Shown here in pieces: positions 24,630 to 32,785 of a stretch of 64,000 bases of DNA. A model generated the notes under the pieces. The model worked only from the letters and a program-made list of their open reading frames with translations, made no database searches and had not been told where the DNA came from. Position numbers and translations under genes: made by a program. The stretch comes from Bauldia sp. (GTDB taxonomy: Bacteria > Pseudomonadota > Alphaproteobacteria > Rhizobiales > Kaistiaceae). The stretch lies in assembly GCA_026126025.1 (NCBI GenBank), contig JAHCJZ010000003.1:233586-297585 (forward strand). Reading direction: 5' to 3'. Each line of letters opens with the position of its first letter. Within the stretch, counting starts at the first letter, position 1.

Positions 24630-24790
24630 CGAATCGCCTCCGCTTTGCCCCGCGGCACTGTCGCGGCGGGGGCGAGGCGGGTCAAGGCGCGGTCGCCTTG
24701 GCTTTGCCATGTGCGGCAGCCTATGGTCGCCGCGCCGAAGACCCACCGCGCGAGTTCCCCTTGCGATTTGACGGCCTTGTCCTCTCGCTG

Positions 24791-25915
24791 ATGTGGCGCG
24801 AGCTCCGCGGCTCGCTGGCGGGGATGCGCAAGCGCGATGCGGCGTGGATCGTCCTCGGCGGCGGCGGCCTCCTCGCCTATGGGCTCGCGATCAACGTCGC
24901 GTGGCTGGTGCGGAACGCGGACTGGGTGCGCGACGCGCACGGCGCCTGGCTCGGAGCGCTGGCGCTTGTCGCGGCCTCCGGGCTTCTCGACGGGATGCTG
25001 CTGGCGCGCCCCGCGCAGAAGCGGGCGCATGCGCGGTTCCTCGCGGCGCTGCCGATCTCCGACGACCGGCGCCGCGCGATGGCGGCCAGCGCGGCGTTCG
25101 CCATCGGCGTCGCGCCGGCGATGCTGAGCGCGGCGCTGATGCTGGCGGCGTGCCTCGCGGTGGCAAAGCCGGCGGCCGCGCTGTGGGTGGTCGGCACGGC
25201 GCTGCTATCGTTCGGCGCGCTCGCGGCGGGCGTGGCGCTACGGCTGCGCCGGCCCTACGTCGCGCCGGAGGAGCGGCTCGCCCTCCCCGGCTCCGCCGCC
25301 GGCATCACGCTTCCCGTCGCCCCGCTCGACCGGTCGCGGCCGCGCTGGGTCGGCAGCTGGGCGTGGAACCTCCCGGCGGGGCGGTTGACGCTGTCGGGCC
25401 GCGGCGTCGTCCTCGCGCTGGCGCTGCTGGCGGCGGGCCTCCTCGCGACAGTCGCGAGCCTTGCCCGCGCGAGCGCGGCGCCTGCGGTCATCGCCGGGCT
25501 CGTCGGCGGCCTCATCCTCTTCATGGCGACGGCACGCTACCACCCGCTGGTGTCGCCCGTGCTGCGGACGGCGCCGCTCCGCTTTGGCCGCGCGTGGCTC
25601 CGCATCGCGAAGCTGCCGCTCGCGCTCTCGGTCGCATTCTTCGCCGTGCTGGCTGGACCGGCGGTGGCGGCGGAGCCCGGGGCGTGGACGCTGCCCCTCT
25701 CGGGCGGGCTCGGGCTCCTCATCCTCAACAGCATCTATGCCGTGTTCGCGGCGTTCTTCGCGACGGCGCCGGTGTTCGCGGCGATCGCGTTCTTACTGGC
25801 GCTCGCGCTCACCGCCTACGAGACGCTGGAATATGGCCGCAGCGTGCTTCTCGGCCTCGCGGCGCTCGTCGTCTTTGTCTTCATCCGCACCCGCCGGAGA
25901 TACCTTCATGGCTGA
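24791..25915 (+). CDS. Multi-spanning membrane protein, ABC permease-like
   Basis: A protein of about 374 residues with eight or more hydrophobic segments rich in Ala/Leu. It ends in a basic tail (RTRRRYLHG) and overlaps the next ABC ATPase gene by eight bases, so it probably forms the membrane part of that transporter. No conserved permease motif is recognised. The start is uncertain: the ATG at 24791 (MWRELRGSLAG) is chosen because the segment upstream is not conserved-looking, but an upstream in-frame start is possible. Confidence 0.65.
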   Translation: MWRELRGSLAGMRKRDAAWIVLGGGGLLAYGLAINVAWLVRNADWVRDAHGAWLGALALVAASGLLDGMLLARPAQKRAHARFLAALPISDDRRRAMAASAAFAIGVAPAMLSAALMLAACLAVAKPAAALWVVGTALLSFGALAAGVALRLRRPYVAPEERLALPGSAAGITLPVAPLDRSRPRWVGSWAWNLPAGRLTLSGRGVVLALALLAAGLLATVASLARASAAPAVIAGLVGGLILFMATARYHPLVSPVLRTAPLRFGRAWLRIAKLPLALSVAFFAVLAGPAVAAEPGAWTLPLSGGLGLLILNSIYAVFAAFFATAPVFAAIAFLLALALTAYETLEYGRSVLLGLAALVVFVFIRTRRRYLHG

Positions 25916-26654
25916 CGCCCCGATCCTCGCCATGCGCGGCCTCGCGGCCGGCTATGGCGGCCGCCCTGTCGTCGGGGGCATCGACCTCACGCTCCATCGC
26001 GGCGAGGTGCTCGGCCTTCTCGGCGCCAACGGCTCGGGGAAGTCGACGCTGATCCGCGCCATCACCGGGCAGCTGCCGGCGATGGCGGGCAGCGTCACGG
26101 TCGGCGGCGTCGCCATGGCAGCCGACCCGGTCGCGGCGAAAGCGAAGCTCGGCCTCGCGGTCGACGCGCCTGACGTTCCCGCCGCGCTGACCGGACGGCA
26201 ATATCTCGAGCTGGTCGCCTCGATCCGCGGCTGCGCGCCCGACGCCTGGCCCGCGGGCGACATGGTGGCGCTGCTGCAGTTCCGGCCCTGGCTCGACCGG
26301 CCGGTGGCGTCCTATTCGCTGGGGACGCGGATGAAGGTCTCGATCGCCGCTGCGCTCCTCGGCGCGCCGCCGCTCCTCATCTTCGACGAGGCGCTGAACG
26401 GGCTCGACCCGGTGGTGGCGTTCGCGATGAAGCAGCTCCTCGGCACGCTCGCCGCGGCGGGCCACGCGATCATCCTCTCCACGCATGTCGTCGAGACGGT
26501 GCCGGTGGTATGCACCCGCGCGCTGTTCCTCGCCGACGGCCGCATCGCCGGCGCCTGGGACAGCGCGGAGCTTGCCGCGGCGAGCCGCGCGCCGGGCGAT
26601 TTCGAGCGCGCGGTGATGGCGGCGCTCTCGCTGCACGGCGCAAGAGCCGCCTGA
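25908..26654 (+). CDS. ABC transporter ATPase with atypical signature
   Basis: A 248-residue nucleotide-binding protein: Walker A GANGSGKST, Walker B LLIFDEALNGLD and H-loop STHVVETV are intact. The ABC signature reads YSLGTRMKVSIA where LSGGQ is usual, a pattern seen in some ABC-2 exporters (compare YSGGMRRR at 19170-20132). It overlaps the upstream permease-like gene by eight bases. Together they may export a lipid or metabolite, or be an uncharacterised system. The cargo cannot be inferred. Confidence 0.85.
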   Translation: MADAPILAMRGLAAGYGGRPVVGGIDLTLHRGEVLGLLGANGSGKSTLIRAITGQLPAMAGSVTVGGVAMAADPVAAKAKLGLAVDAPDVPAALTGRQYLELVASIRGCAPDAWPAGDMVALLQFRPWLDRPVASYSLGTRMKVSIAAALLGAPPLLIFDEALNGLDPVVAFAMKQLLGTLAAAGHAIILSTHVVETVPVVCTRALFLADGRIAGAWDSAELAAASRAPGDFERAVMAALSLHGARAA

Positions 26655-26699
26655 CCGCGGCGGTTTGCCAGCCGGAACGCCGGCCGATAGACCCGAGCG

Positions 26700-28142
26700 G
26701 TGAACTGGTTCGCGCAATACTGGCCGGTTTTCGTCTCGATCCTCGCCGTCCTCGTCGGCGGCGCGGCCGCGATCCATGCCGCGATGACCAAGGAGGAAGT
26801 GCGCGCCGCGCTCGGCTGGGCGGCGGTCGCGATCCTCTCGCCGTTCATCGGCGCCACGGTCTATGCCGTCGCCGGCGTCAACCGCATCCGCCGCTCGCGG
26901 GTCGCCAAGCGCCGCGGCCGGTTCGACCGCAGCGGCTCGACGTGGGACCAGGTCTCGCTGGAGCGCATCGCGCAATCCGCAGCGCCGCAGCTGGTGTCGC
27001 TGAAGCGCGTCGGCGACACGGTCGCGGCCTTCCCCTACACCGACGGCAACACCGTCACACTGCTCGAAGGCGGCGACCAGACCTACCCGGCGATGCTGGA
27101 GGCGATCGCGGCGGCGGAGAAGTCGGTCGCGTTCCAGTCCTACATCCTCGACGACGACCCGATCGGGCGGCGCTTCGTCGAGGCCTTCGCCGCGGCGCGC
27201 GACCGCGGCGTGGAGGTCCGCATCCTCCTCGATGCGGTGGGCGTGCGCTATTCCCGGCCGCCGATCGTGCGCAAGCTGCGCGACGCCGGCCTCGAATACG
27301 GGCTCTTCATGGGCAATCTCCTGCCCATGCGGCTCCCCTATGCCAACCTGCGCACCCACCGGAAGCTCCTCATCGTCGACGGCTCGGTCGGCTTCACCGG
27401 CGGGATGAATGTCCGCGACGAGTTCACCACCGAGATCGCCGGCGCGCATGCCGCGCGCGACACGCATTTCCGCTTCGAGGGGCCGGTGGTGTCGCAGCTC
27501 CTCCACATCTTCTCCGGCGACTGGCTGTTCACCACCGGCGAGAAGCTGACGGGCACCGCCCCGTGGCGCGCCCATTCGCCCGACGAGCCGGGCCCGGTGC
27601 CGTGCCGGCCGATCGATTCCGGCCCCGACGAAGGGCTGGAGCGCACCCACGCCATCATCCTCGGCGCGCTCGCCGTCGCCGAGGAGCGCATCCGCATCGC
27701 GACGCCCTATTTCCTCCCCGACGCCCGGCTCACCGCGGCGCTCGGCACCGCCGCGCGGCGCGGCATCCAGGTCGACGTGGTGCTGCCGAAGAAGGGCAAC
27801 CTCCGGCTGATCGACTGGGCGGTGGCGGGCCAGCTGGAGCAGGTGCTTATCCCGGGCTGCCGGGTGTGGCGCGCCGAAGGGGCGTTCGACCACTCCAAGC
27901 TGATGGTGGTCGACGGCGGGTGGGCGCTGGTCGGGTCGTCCAACCTCGACCCGCGCTCGCTCAGGCTCAATTTCGAGCTCGACGTCGAGATCATGCACCG
28001 GCCGACCGCGCTCCTCATCGAGCGCCGCATCGAGGCCCAGATCGCCAATGCGCATGAGGAAACGCTGGAGACGCTCCACCAGCGCGCCTTCCCCGTACGC
28101 TTCCGCAACCGCCTGATCTGGCTCGCCTCGCCCTATCTCTGA
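26700..28142 (+). CDS. cls: Cardiolipin synthase-like phospholipase D protein
   Basis: A 480-residue protein with two N-terminal membrane segments (about 7-27 and 38-60) and two PLD domains. The HKD motifs are complete: His220-Lys222-Asp227 (HRKLLIVDG) and His398-Lys400-Asp405 (HSKLMVVDG), each followed by GGMN or GSSNLD. Length and layout match bacterial ClsA, which condenses two phosphatidylglycerols into cardiolipin. The start is GTG at 26700. It follows the ABC pair by 45 bp and may share its transcript. Confidence 0.92.
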   Translation: MNWFAQYWPVFVSILAVLVGGAAAIHAAMTKEEVRAALGWAAVAILSPFIGATVYAVAGVNRIRRSRVAKRRGRFDRSGSTWDQVSLERIAQSAAPQLVSLKRVGDTVAAFPYTDGNTVTLLEGGDQTYPAMLEAIAAAEKSVAFQSYILDDDPIGRRFVEAFAAARDRGVEVRILLDAVGVRYSRPPIVRKLRDAGLEYGLFMGNLLPMRLPYANLRTHRKLLIVDGSVGFTGGMNVRDEFTTEIAGAHAARDTHFRFEGPVVSQLLHIFSGDWLFTTGEKLTGTAPWRAHSPDEPGPVPCRPIDSGPDEGLERTHAIILGALAVAEERIRIATPYFLPDARLTAALGTAARRGIQVDVVLPKKGNLRLIDWAVAGQLEQVLIPGCRVWRAEGAFDHSKLMVVDGGWALVGSSNLDPRSLRLNFELDVEIMHRPTALLIERRIEAQIANAHEETLETLHQRAFPVRFRNRLIWLASPYL

Positions 28143-28298
28143 CGCGGCCACGCGCCGCAACCGCCGATTTTTCGCAATCGCTGAGTATTCGTGTCATTGT
28201 TTCGTTCATAATTCGGCCCTAAACTGATGAGATAGGTCGGTCACAAGTTCAGAAGAACCGCGTTCAAGCGGTTACTCGTTGAGTGGAGGCAGTCCCCG

Positions 28299-28514
28299 GT
28301 GTCGACACCGCTCGATCTCGCCGTCGACATTGCTGGCACGCTGACGCGGTTCCGCGCCGGCGGCGGCACGCTGGATGCGGCCAAGATCGCCGCCGACATC
28401 TCGCAGCGCCACCCCGGCACCGGCTATTCCCACGACGACATCGCCGGCACCGTCGCCGAAGAAGGCCGCCGCGCCGGCCTCCTGGTGCACAACCGCAATC
28501 CCCGCCGCCCCTAG
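28299..28514 (+). CDS. Small conserved-looking protein of unknown function
   Basis: A 71-residue open frame starting with GTG, GGAGG about ten bases upstream. Composition and codon bias match real genes here, and the sequence (LDLAVDIAGTLTRF, DAAKIAADISQRHPGTGYSHDDI) looks like one compact helical domain. No family recognised. Upstream, AACCGC-N6-GCGGTT forms a small hairpin in the leader. Could be a small regulator. Confidence 0.5.
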   Translation: MSTPLDLAVDIAGTLTRFRAGGGTLDAAKIAADISQRHPGTGYSHDDIAGTVAEEGRRAGLLVHNRNPRRP

Positions 28515-28677
28515 CGTTCCGTAAGCGACCGCAAGCCTCTCCCCTTTAAGCTTCTCCCTCTTCGTCATTCCGGCGACGAGCTACCATCCCACACAGGCCG
28601 AAGCAGCGTCCGGGAACCCGGCTGCGCCGCGTGCGTTTTCCTTCACGCTGAATCACTCGGCTCTGGAGGAAAGGCAT

Positions 28678-29004
28678 ATGACGATCCGTCAGGACACACC
28701 GCAGCGCTGGGAGCGGGAGCCGGAGGTTCTCGGCCTCGACCGCCGCGCCGAGCCGCCCTACCCCCGCGATCCGGCGACGCCGGTGCAGCATACCCAGACC
28801 GCGGTCGAGGCCCGTCAGGGCTGGCTGGACCGGCCGATGCTGGTGGTGCTGATCGCCGGCCTCGTGCTCGCCGCGATCTTCGTCATCGCGATGCAGATCT
28901 GGTCCGGGACCGAGGATCTTCCGCCCGCCGGGCAGATCCAGGACACGCCGGCGGTCGTGGAAGACGCGCCCGCGCCCGTGGTTCCCGACGAACCGGCTGG
29001 CTAA
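28678..29004 (+). CDS. Small single-pass membrane protein
   Basis: A 108-residue protein with a hydrophilic, Pro-rich N-terminus, one membrane segment (about 52-75, DRPMLVVLIAGLVLAAIFVI) and an acidic Pro/Ala-rich tail. GGAGG lies about eight bases before the ATG. No family is recognised. It lies just upstream of the hsp20 operon, whose promoter overlaps the region after its stop. Probably an inner-membrane protein with a periplasmic tail. Confidence 0.6.
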   Translation: MTIRQDTPQRWEREPEVLGLDRRAEPPYPRDPATPVQHTQTAVEARQGWLDRPMLVVLIAGLVLAAIFVIAMQIWSGTEDLPPAGQIQDTPAVVEDAPAPVVPDEPAG

Positions 29005-29016
29005 GCGGCTGATCTG

Positions 29017-29057
29017 CTTGAACCGTTGGGCGGGAATTCCCACATCCCGCTCAACGG
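29017..29057 (+). promoter_or_regulatory. Candidate RpoH promoter with 13-bp inverted repeat (hsp20)
   Basis: CTTGAAC (29017-29023) and CCCACAT, 15 bp later, resemble heat-shock sigma-32 boxes. Overlapping them, CCGTTGGGCGGGA and TCCCGCTCAACGG form a 13-bp inverted repeat with one mismatch and a 9-bp spacer (29023-29057). The spacer length recalls CIRCE operators, but the sequence differs. Could be a repressor site, or a hairpin terminating the upstream gene. Confidence 0.55.
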
Positions 29058-29095
29058 GGCTTTGCCGGATGCCGCAGGGCGGGTCCGGGTCCAGT

Positions 29096-29120
29096 GCAAA
29101 GTCGCTTGCGAGGGCTTTGT
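29096..29120 (+). promoter_or_regulatory. Candidate RNA thermometer over the hsp20 ribosome site
   Basis: In the leader, GCAAAGTC pairs with GGCTTTGT, including G-U wobbles, around an internal loop. The Shine-Dalgarno GAGGG (29110-29114) is partly buried, two bases before the ATG at 29122. The 8-bp weak hairpin over the ribosome site suits a heat-melting ROSE/fourU-type switch, the usual control of rhizobial small heat-shock genes. Structure predicted by eye. Confidence 0.5.
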
Positions 29121-29121
29121 C

Positions 29122-29577
29122 ATGTCGGGTCCAGGGTTGTTCTCGTCGTCCATCCTTCTCGGCTTCGAAGAGGTCGAACGGGCGCTGGAGCAGGTCACCC
29201 GCAAGGGTGGCGACGGCTATCCCCCCTACAATGTCGAGCGCCTTGCTCCGGCCGACGGCCGTGGCGAGACCCTGCGCATCGTCCTCGCGGTCGCCGGCTT
29301 TTCGCCCGACGACCTCACGGTCACCGCCGATGGCAATCAACTCATCGTGCAGGGCCGTCAGAGCGAGGAGAAGCCGCGCGACTATCTCCATCGCGGGATA
29401 GCGGCGCGGCGGTTTCGCAGGAGCTTTCTGCTCGCCGCCGGAGTTGAAGTCGGTGGAGCCACGTTGAAGGACGGGCTCCTCGCGATCGATCTTCAGCGGC
29501 CGTTCAAGGAGCGGGGCGTTCAAAGGGTGGCGATCAACGGCGCGAGCCGTGGGACCGCCGAGCCTGGAGGTAACTGA
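29122..29577 (+). CDS. hspA: Small heat-shock protein (Hsp20/alpha-crystallin)
   Basis: A 151-residue Hsp20 of the IbpA/HspA type: the alpha-crystallin domain (about 35-130) with PPYNVERLA, LRIVLAVAGFSPDDLTVTADGNQLIVQG (in parts) and FRRSFLLAAGVEVGGATLKDGLLAIDL. The N-terminal residues MSGPGLFSSSILLGFEEVERAL fit HspA. It is an ATP-independent holdase. The ATG at 29122 has the hairpin-hidden GAGGG site. It is immediately followed by a DUF1150 gene, as in most alphaproteobacteria. Confidence 0.95.
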   Translation: MSGPGLFSSSILLGFEEVERALEQVTRKGGDGYPPYNVERLAPADGRGETLRIVLAVAGFSPDDLTVTADGNQLIVQGRQSEEKPRDYLHRGIAARRFRRSFLLAAGVEVGGATLKDGLLAIDLQRPFKERGVQRVAINGASRGTAEPGGN

Positions 29578-29578
29578 C

Positions 29579-29827
29579 ATGGAACGTCATCCGATCATGC
29601 CCGACGCTGCTTTCGCCGGACTGGGCGGAGGCCAGATCGCCTATGTGCGGCCGATGACCTCCGAAGCGATCAAGGCCGCCTTCCCGGCGGTACCCCCGCT
29701 TGCGCCCGGCCTGTCGCTGTGGGCCCTGCTCAACGCCGACGGCACGCCGATCCTCGTGACCGACAGCCGCGACGCCGCGCTGCAGAACGCCCGCGAGCAC
29801 GACCTCGAGACGGTGAGCCTGCACTAG
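29579..29827 (+). CDS. DUF1150-family protein
   Basis: An 82-residue protein with the DUF1150 pattern IAYVRPMTSEAIKA, then LWALLNADGTPILVTDSRDAALQNA, then a C-terminal ETVSLH. DUF1150 genes are regularly next to hsp20 genes in alphaproteobacteria and probably take part in the heat-shock response, although their biochemical role is unknown. The ATG lies one base after the hsp20 stop, so the two are co-transcribed. Confidence 0.9.
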   Translation: MERHPIMPDAAFAGLGGGQIAYVRPMTSEAIKAAFPAVPPLAPGLSLWALLNADGTPILVTDSRDAALQNAREHDLETVSLH

Positions 29828-29868
29828 CACCGGGGGTCTGTTCTCGACCGCGAAGGTTTCCTCCCTTT

Positions 29869-29953
29869 CGTCATTCCGGCGAAGGCCGGAATCCAGCGCC
29901 GCTTGCGACGGCTCGTCGTGTTGCGCTGGACCCCGGCCTTCGCCGGGGTGACG
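29869..29953. repeat. Dispersed palindromic repeat, type A (copy 2)
   Basis: CGTCATTCCGGCGAAGGCCG at one end and CCGGCCTTCGCCGGGGTGAC at the other, inverted around a variable centre. It lies between convergent genes. Same family as 20925-21008. Confidence 0.85.
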
Positions 29954-29979
29954 AGGGGTGGGTGTGGCGAGTAGCCCGG

Positions 29980-31143
29980 CTAATTGCCGCGGAGCCGGTT
30001 GACCATTTCCGTCAGCCGGCCGACGAGTTCGTCGGCGAAGCCGGGTGTCGGGGCGGCGTCCTCCGACGGTGCCGCACTCTCGGGCGGGATGAGGAGCGCC
30101 ACGATCTCGGCAAGCGTCTCACGCAGGAGCGCGACGTCGGCGGCGAGCGCTGCCTGCGCTTCGGCGAGCGCGGCAAGTTCGGCCGCCGTGGCGGAATCCG
30201 CGATCGCCACTGTGATGGCGTGTTGCTCCTGCGCCAGCGCGACGAGCGTCGCCTCGATCCCGGCCAGACGATCCTCGGCGGCGAAGGCCGCCCACTGAAC
30301 CTCCAGCGCGGCCTGTGCCGTCGCCAGCGAACGCTGGTCCCCGGCGAGCGCGTCCTGCGCGGCGCGCAGGGTCGCGAGCATCTGCTCGATCCGCGCCAGC
30401 GCCGGGGCAGGGTCGGCGACCGGTGCCGGAGCGCTCTCCGCCAGCGCCGCCGCGAGGCCGTCCTGCGCAGCGGCAAGGCGCGCGACCTCGGCCTGCAGCG
30501 CCGCCAGCTCCTCCGTCGGATCGGCGGGCAGGGCTTGCGCGTCGATCACCCCCGCCAGCGCTTGTTGCGCGTCCGCAAGCCGGGCGACCTCCGCCCGCAA
30601 CGCGGCGAGATCCTCACCGGGGTCGGCCGGCAGCCCTTGTGCCTCGATCGTCGAAGCCAGCGCCTCCTGCGCCTCGACGAGCCGGGCCATCTCGGCGCCG
30701 AGCGCGGCGAGCGCCTCGGTCGGATCGACCGGCGGCGCCACCGGCTCGACCGGGGCGATGGTCGCGGCGAGCGCCGCCTGCGCCTCGGTGAGGCGCGCGA
30801 TCTCGTCGCGGAGCGCGGCGATCTCGGACGACGCGTCGGCCGCCGGTGCAGCGGTAAGATCGGCGAGAAGTGTCTCGATGACGATGAGGCGCTCGGTCAG
30901 GGCGGCGAGCGCGGTCTCGAACTCGGCCTGCTGCTCGCCCGGCTCGGTCATGTCGGCCGGCGCGCAGCGCCACGCGCCCTCGACCTGCTGGCAGAACGAC
31001 ACCGCGCCGCTTTCGGTGTCGAGGCGGAGGAAGCCGTCGCCCTCCTGGGTCAGCTGGAACCGTCCGCCGGCCTGCTGCGCCGCGGCGGGCGCCGCAGTCA
31101 TCAGCATCGCGGCGAGAGCGAACAACCCGGCAAGGCGAACCAT
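29980..31143 (-). CDS. Exported coiled-coil protein with 34-residue repeats
   Basis: A 387-residue protein with a signal peptide (LAGLFALAAMLMTAAPAAAQ). A short N-terminal part contains a Cys pair (FCQQVEGAWRCAP). A long Ala/Leu-rich coiled coil follows. At about residues 125-245 the coil is built of 34-residue units starting DPTE/DPGE, each with AALxAEVARLxxAQxALA. The C-terminus is Pro/Glu-rich and ends VGRLTEMVNRLRGN. Possibly an envelope spacer or scaffold. No family is recognised. The ATG at 31143 fits the signal peptide; the longer open frame does not. Confidence 0.75.
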   Translation of the reverse strand: MVRLAGLFALAAMLMTAAPAAAQQAGGRFQLTQEGDGFLRLDTESGAVSFCQQVEGAWRCAPADMTEPGEQQAEFETALAALTERLIVIETLLADLTAAPAADASSEIAALRDEIARLTEAQAALAATIAPVEPVAPPVDPTEALAALGAEMARLVEAQEALASTIEAQGLPADPGEDLAALRAEVARLADAQQALAGVIDAQALPADPTEELAALQAEVARLAAAQDGLAAALAESAPAPVADPAPALARIEQMLATLRAAQDALAGDQRSLATAQAALEVQWAAFAAEDRLAGIEATLVALAQEQHAITVAIADSATAAELAALAEAQAALAADVALLRETLAEIVALLIPPESAAPSEDAAPTPGFADELVGRLTEMVNRLRGN

Positions 31144-31251
31144 ACGCGCACCACTCCTCAACCTGCCGCGACCCGACCCTAGCATGGCGTGACCGCCCGC
31201 CACAGCCGCGATCCCTTGCGGTTGCCGCCGGCGCGGCTAGCCTGCCGGGCG

Positions 31252-31593
31252 ATGGTCATGGTCTATAAAGTCTGCCACGCAGCGCCGTGGCGCGCGGCCG
31301 AGATGGCAGGCGTCTACGACGGCTCGCCCGTCGACTACCGCGACGGCTTCATCCATTTCTCGACCGCGGAGCAGGTGCGGGAGACCGTGGCGAGGCACTT
31401 CAGGGATTTCAACGACTTGGTGATCGTCGCCGTCGACAGCGCGGCGCTCGGCGACCGGCTGCGCTGGGAGCCGTCGCGCGGCGGCGCCCTCTTCCCGCAT
31501 CTCTACGGTCCGCTGCCGATGGCGGCGGTGCGCAAGGTGGAGCCGCTTCCGCGCGAAGAGAGCGGCGTCCACCGCTTTCCGGACCTCGACTGA
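31252..31593 (+). CDS. DUF952-family protein
   Basis: A 113-residue protein matching DUF952: VYKVCHAAPWRAAEM at the start, DYRDGFIHFSTAEQVRETVARH in the middle, and WEPSRGGALFPHLYGPLPMAAV later. Its function is unknown. Its stop overlaps the pyrD start (TGATG, 31591-31595), the arrangement usual in rhizobia, so it is translated together with pyrD. Confidence 0.92.
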   Translation: MVMVYKVCHAAPWRAAEMAGVYDGSPVDYRDGFIHFSTAEQVRETVARHFRDFNDLVIVAVDSAALGDRLRWEPSRGGALFPHLYGPLPMAAVRKVEPLPREESGVHRFPDLD

Positions 31594-32675
31594 TGGGCCT
31601 CCTCGACCGGCTGGGGCAGCGGCTTCTCTTCGCGCTCGATCCCGAGACCGCGCACAAGCTGGCGATCCGGGGCCTGTCGCTGGCGCTGCACCCCACCGCG
31701 CCGAAGCCCGATCCGCGCCTGCGGACGCGGGTCTTCGACCTCGACTTCCCGAGCCCGGTCGGGCTGGCGGCGGGGTTCGACAAGAACGCCGTGGCGGTCG
31801 ACGGGCTGCTCAAGCTCGGCTTCGGCTTCGTGGAGGTCGGCACGATCACGCCGCGGCCGCAGCCCGGCAACCCGCCGCCGCGCCTGTTCCGGCTGCAGGG
31901 CGACCGCGCCATCATCAACCGCATGGGCTTCAACAATGACGGCCTCGACGCCGCGCTCCGCCGCCTCAGGGCGCGTGGCAACCGGCCCGGCATCGTCGGC
32001 GTCAATCTCGGGGCCAACAAGGACAGCGCCGACCGCATCGCGGACTATGTCGAAGGCGTCACGACGATGGCGGGCGTCGCCTCCTATCTCGTCATCAACG
32101 TCTCGTCACCGAACACGCCGGGGCTTCGCGACCTCCAGGTCGCGGAGGTGCTGACCGAGCTCGTGCAGAAGGTGCGCGCGGCGCTGCTGACCGCGACCGA
32201 AGGGCGGCGGCGTCCGCCGCTCCTCGTCAAGCTCGCGCCCGACCTTGCCGAGCCCGACCTGCCGGCGATCGCCGCCGCGGTGTCGGACGGCAAGGCGGAC
32301 GGCATCATCGTGTCCAACACCACCCTGTCGCGCGCCGGCCTCCGGTCCGATCCGAAGACCGCCGAGGCCGGCGGCCTGTCGGGGCCGCCGCTGTTCCGCC
32401 GCTCGACGGCGCTGCTGGCGAAGGTGCGGCGCCTCGTCGGGCCGGAGCTGCCGCTGATCGGCGCCGGCGGCGTCGATTCCGGCGAGACCGCCTGGGCCAA
32501 GCTCGCCGCCGGCGCCAACCTCGTGCAGGTCTATACCGGCATGATCTACGAAGGTCAGGGCATCGCCGCCGCCATCAACCGCGACCTCGCGCGGCGGCTG
32601 ACCGAAGCGGGAATGGCGTCGATCGCCGACGTCGTCGGCACCGACGTCAACCGCTGGGCGGCGCAGGCGATCTGA
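31593..32675 (+). CDS. pyrD: Dihydroorotate dehydrogenase, class 2
   Basis: A 360-residue quinone-dependent enzyme of pyrimidine biosynthesis, associated with the membrane. It has an N-terminal amphipathic helix (LLDRLGQRLLFALDPETAHKLAI), FMN-site stretches AAGFDKNAVAVDGL and GVNLGANKDS, the catalytic Ser region NVSSPNTPGLRDLQ, and IGAGGVDSGETAWAKLAAGANLVQVYTG (in parts). Length is typical. It is translationally coupled to the DUF952 gene by TGATG. Confidence 0.97.
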   Translation: MGLLDRLGQRLLFALDPETAHKLAIRGLSLALHPTAPKPDPRLRTRVFDLDFPSPVGLAAGFDKNAVAVDGLLKLGFGFVEVGTITPRPQPGNPPPRLFRLQGDRAIINRMGFNNDGLDAALRRLRARGNRPGIVGVNLGANKDSADRIADYVEGVTTMAGVASYLVINVSSPNTPGLRDLQVAEVLTELVQKVRAALLTATEGRRRPPLLVKLAPDLAEPDLPAIAAAVSDGKADGIIVSNTTLSRAGLRSDPKTAEAGGLSGPPLFRRSTALLAKVRRLVGPELPLIGAGGVDSGETAWAKLAAGANLVQVYTGMIYEGQGIAAAINRDLARRLTEAGMASIADVVGTDVNRWAAQAI

Positions 32676-32692
32676 GATCGCCGCCAGCCGTC

Positions 32693-32772
32693 CGTCACGC
32701 CGGCGAAGGCCGGGGTCCAGAGCCGCGGGCTCCCGCACAAGCGACTGGATTCCGGCCTTCGCCGGAATGACG
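32693..32772. repeat. Dispersed palindromic repeat, type A (copy 3)
   Basis: Inverted arms CGTCACGCCGGCGAAGGCCG and CCGGCCTTCGCCGGAATGAC between the convergent pyrD and yidC genes. It may serve as terminator for both. Confidence 0.85.
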
Positions 32773-32785
32773 AAAGAAGTGGGGC

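Noticed and set aside
22000..24791. 1001-codon frame across the caspase and transglycosylase genes
   Set aside because: Low-complexity Arg/Ala/Asp composition and conflict with two well-supported genes.
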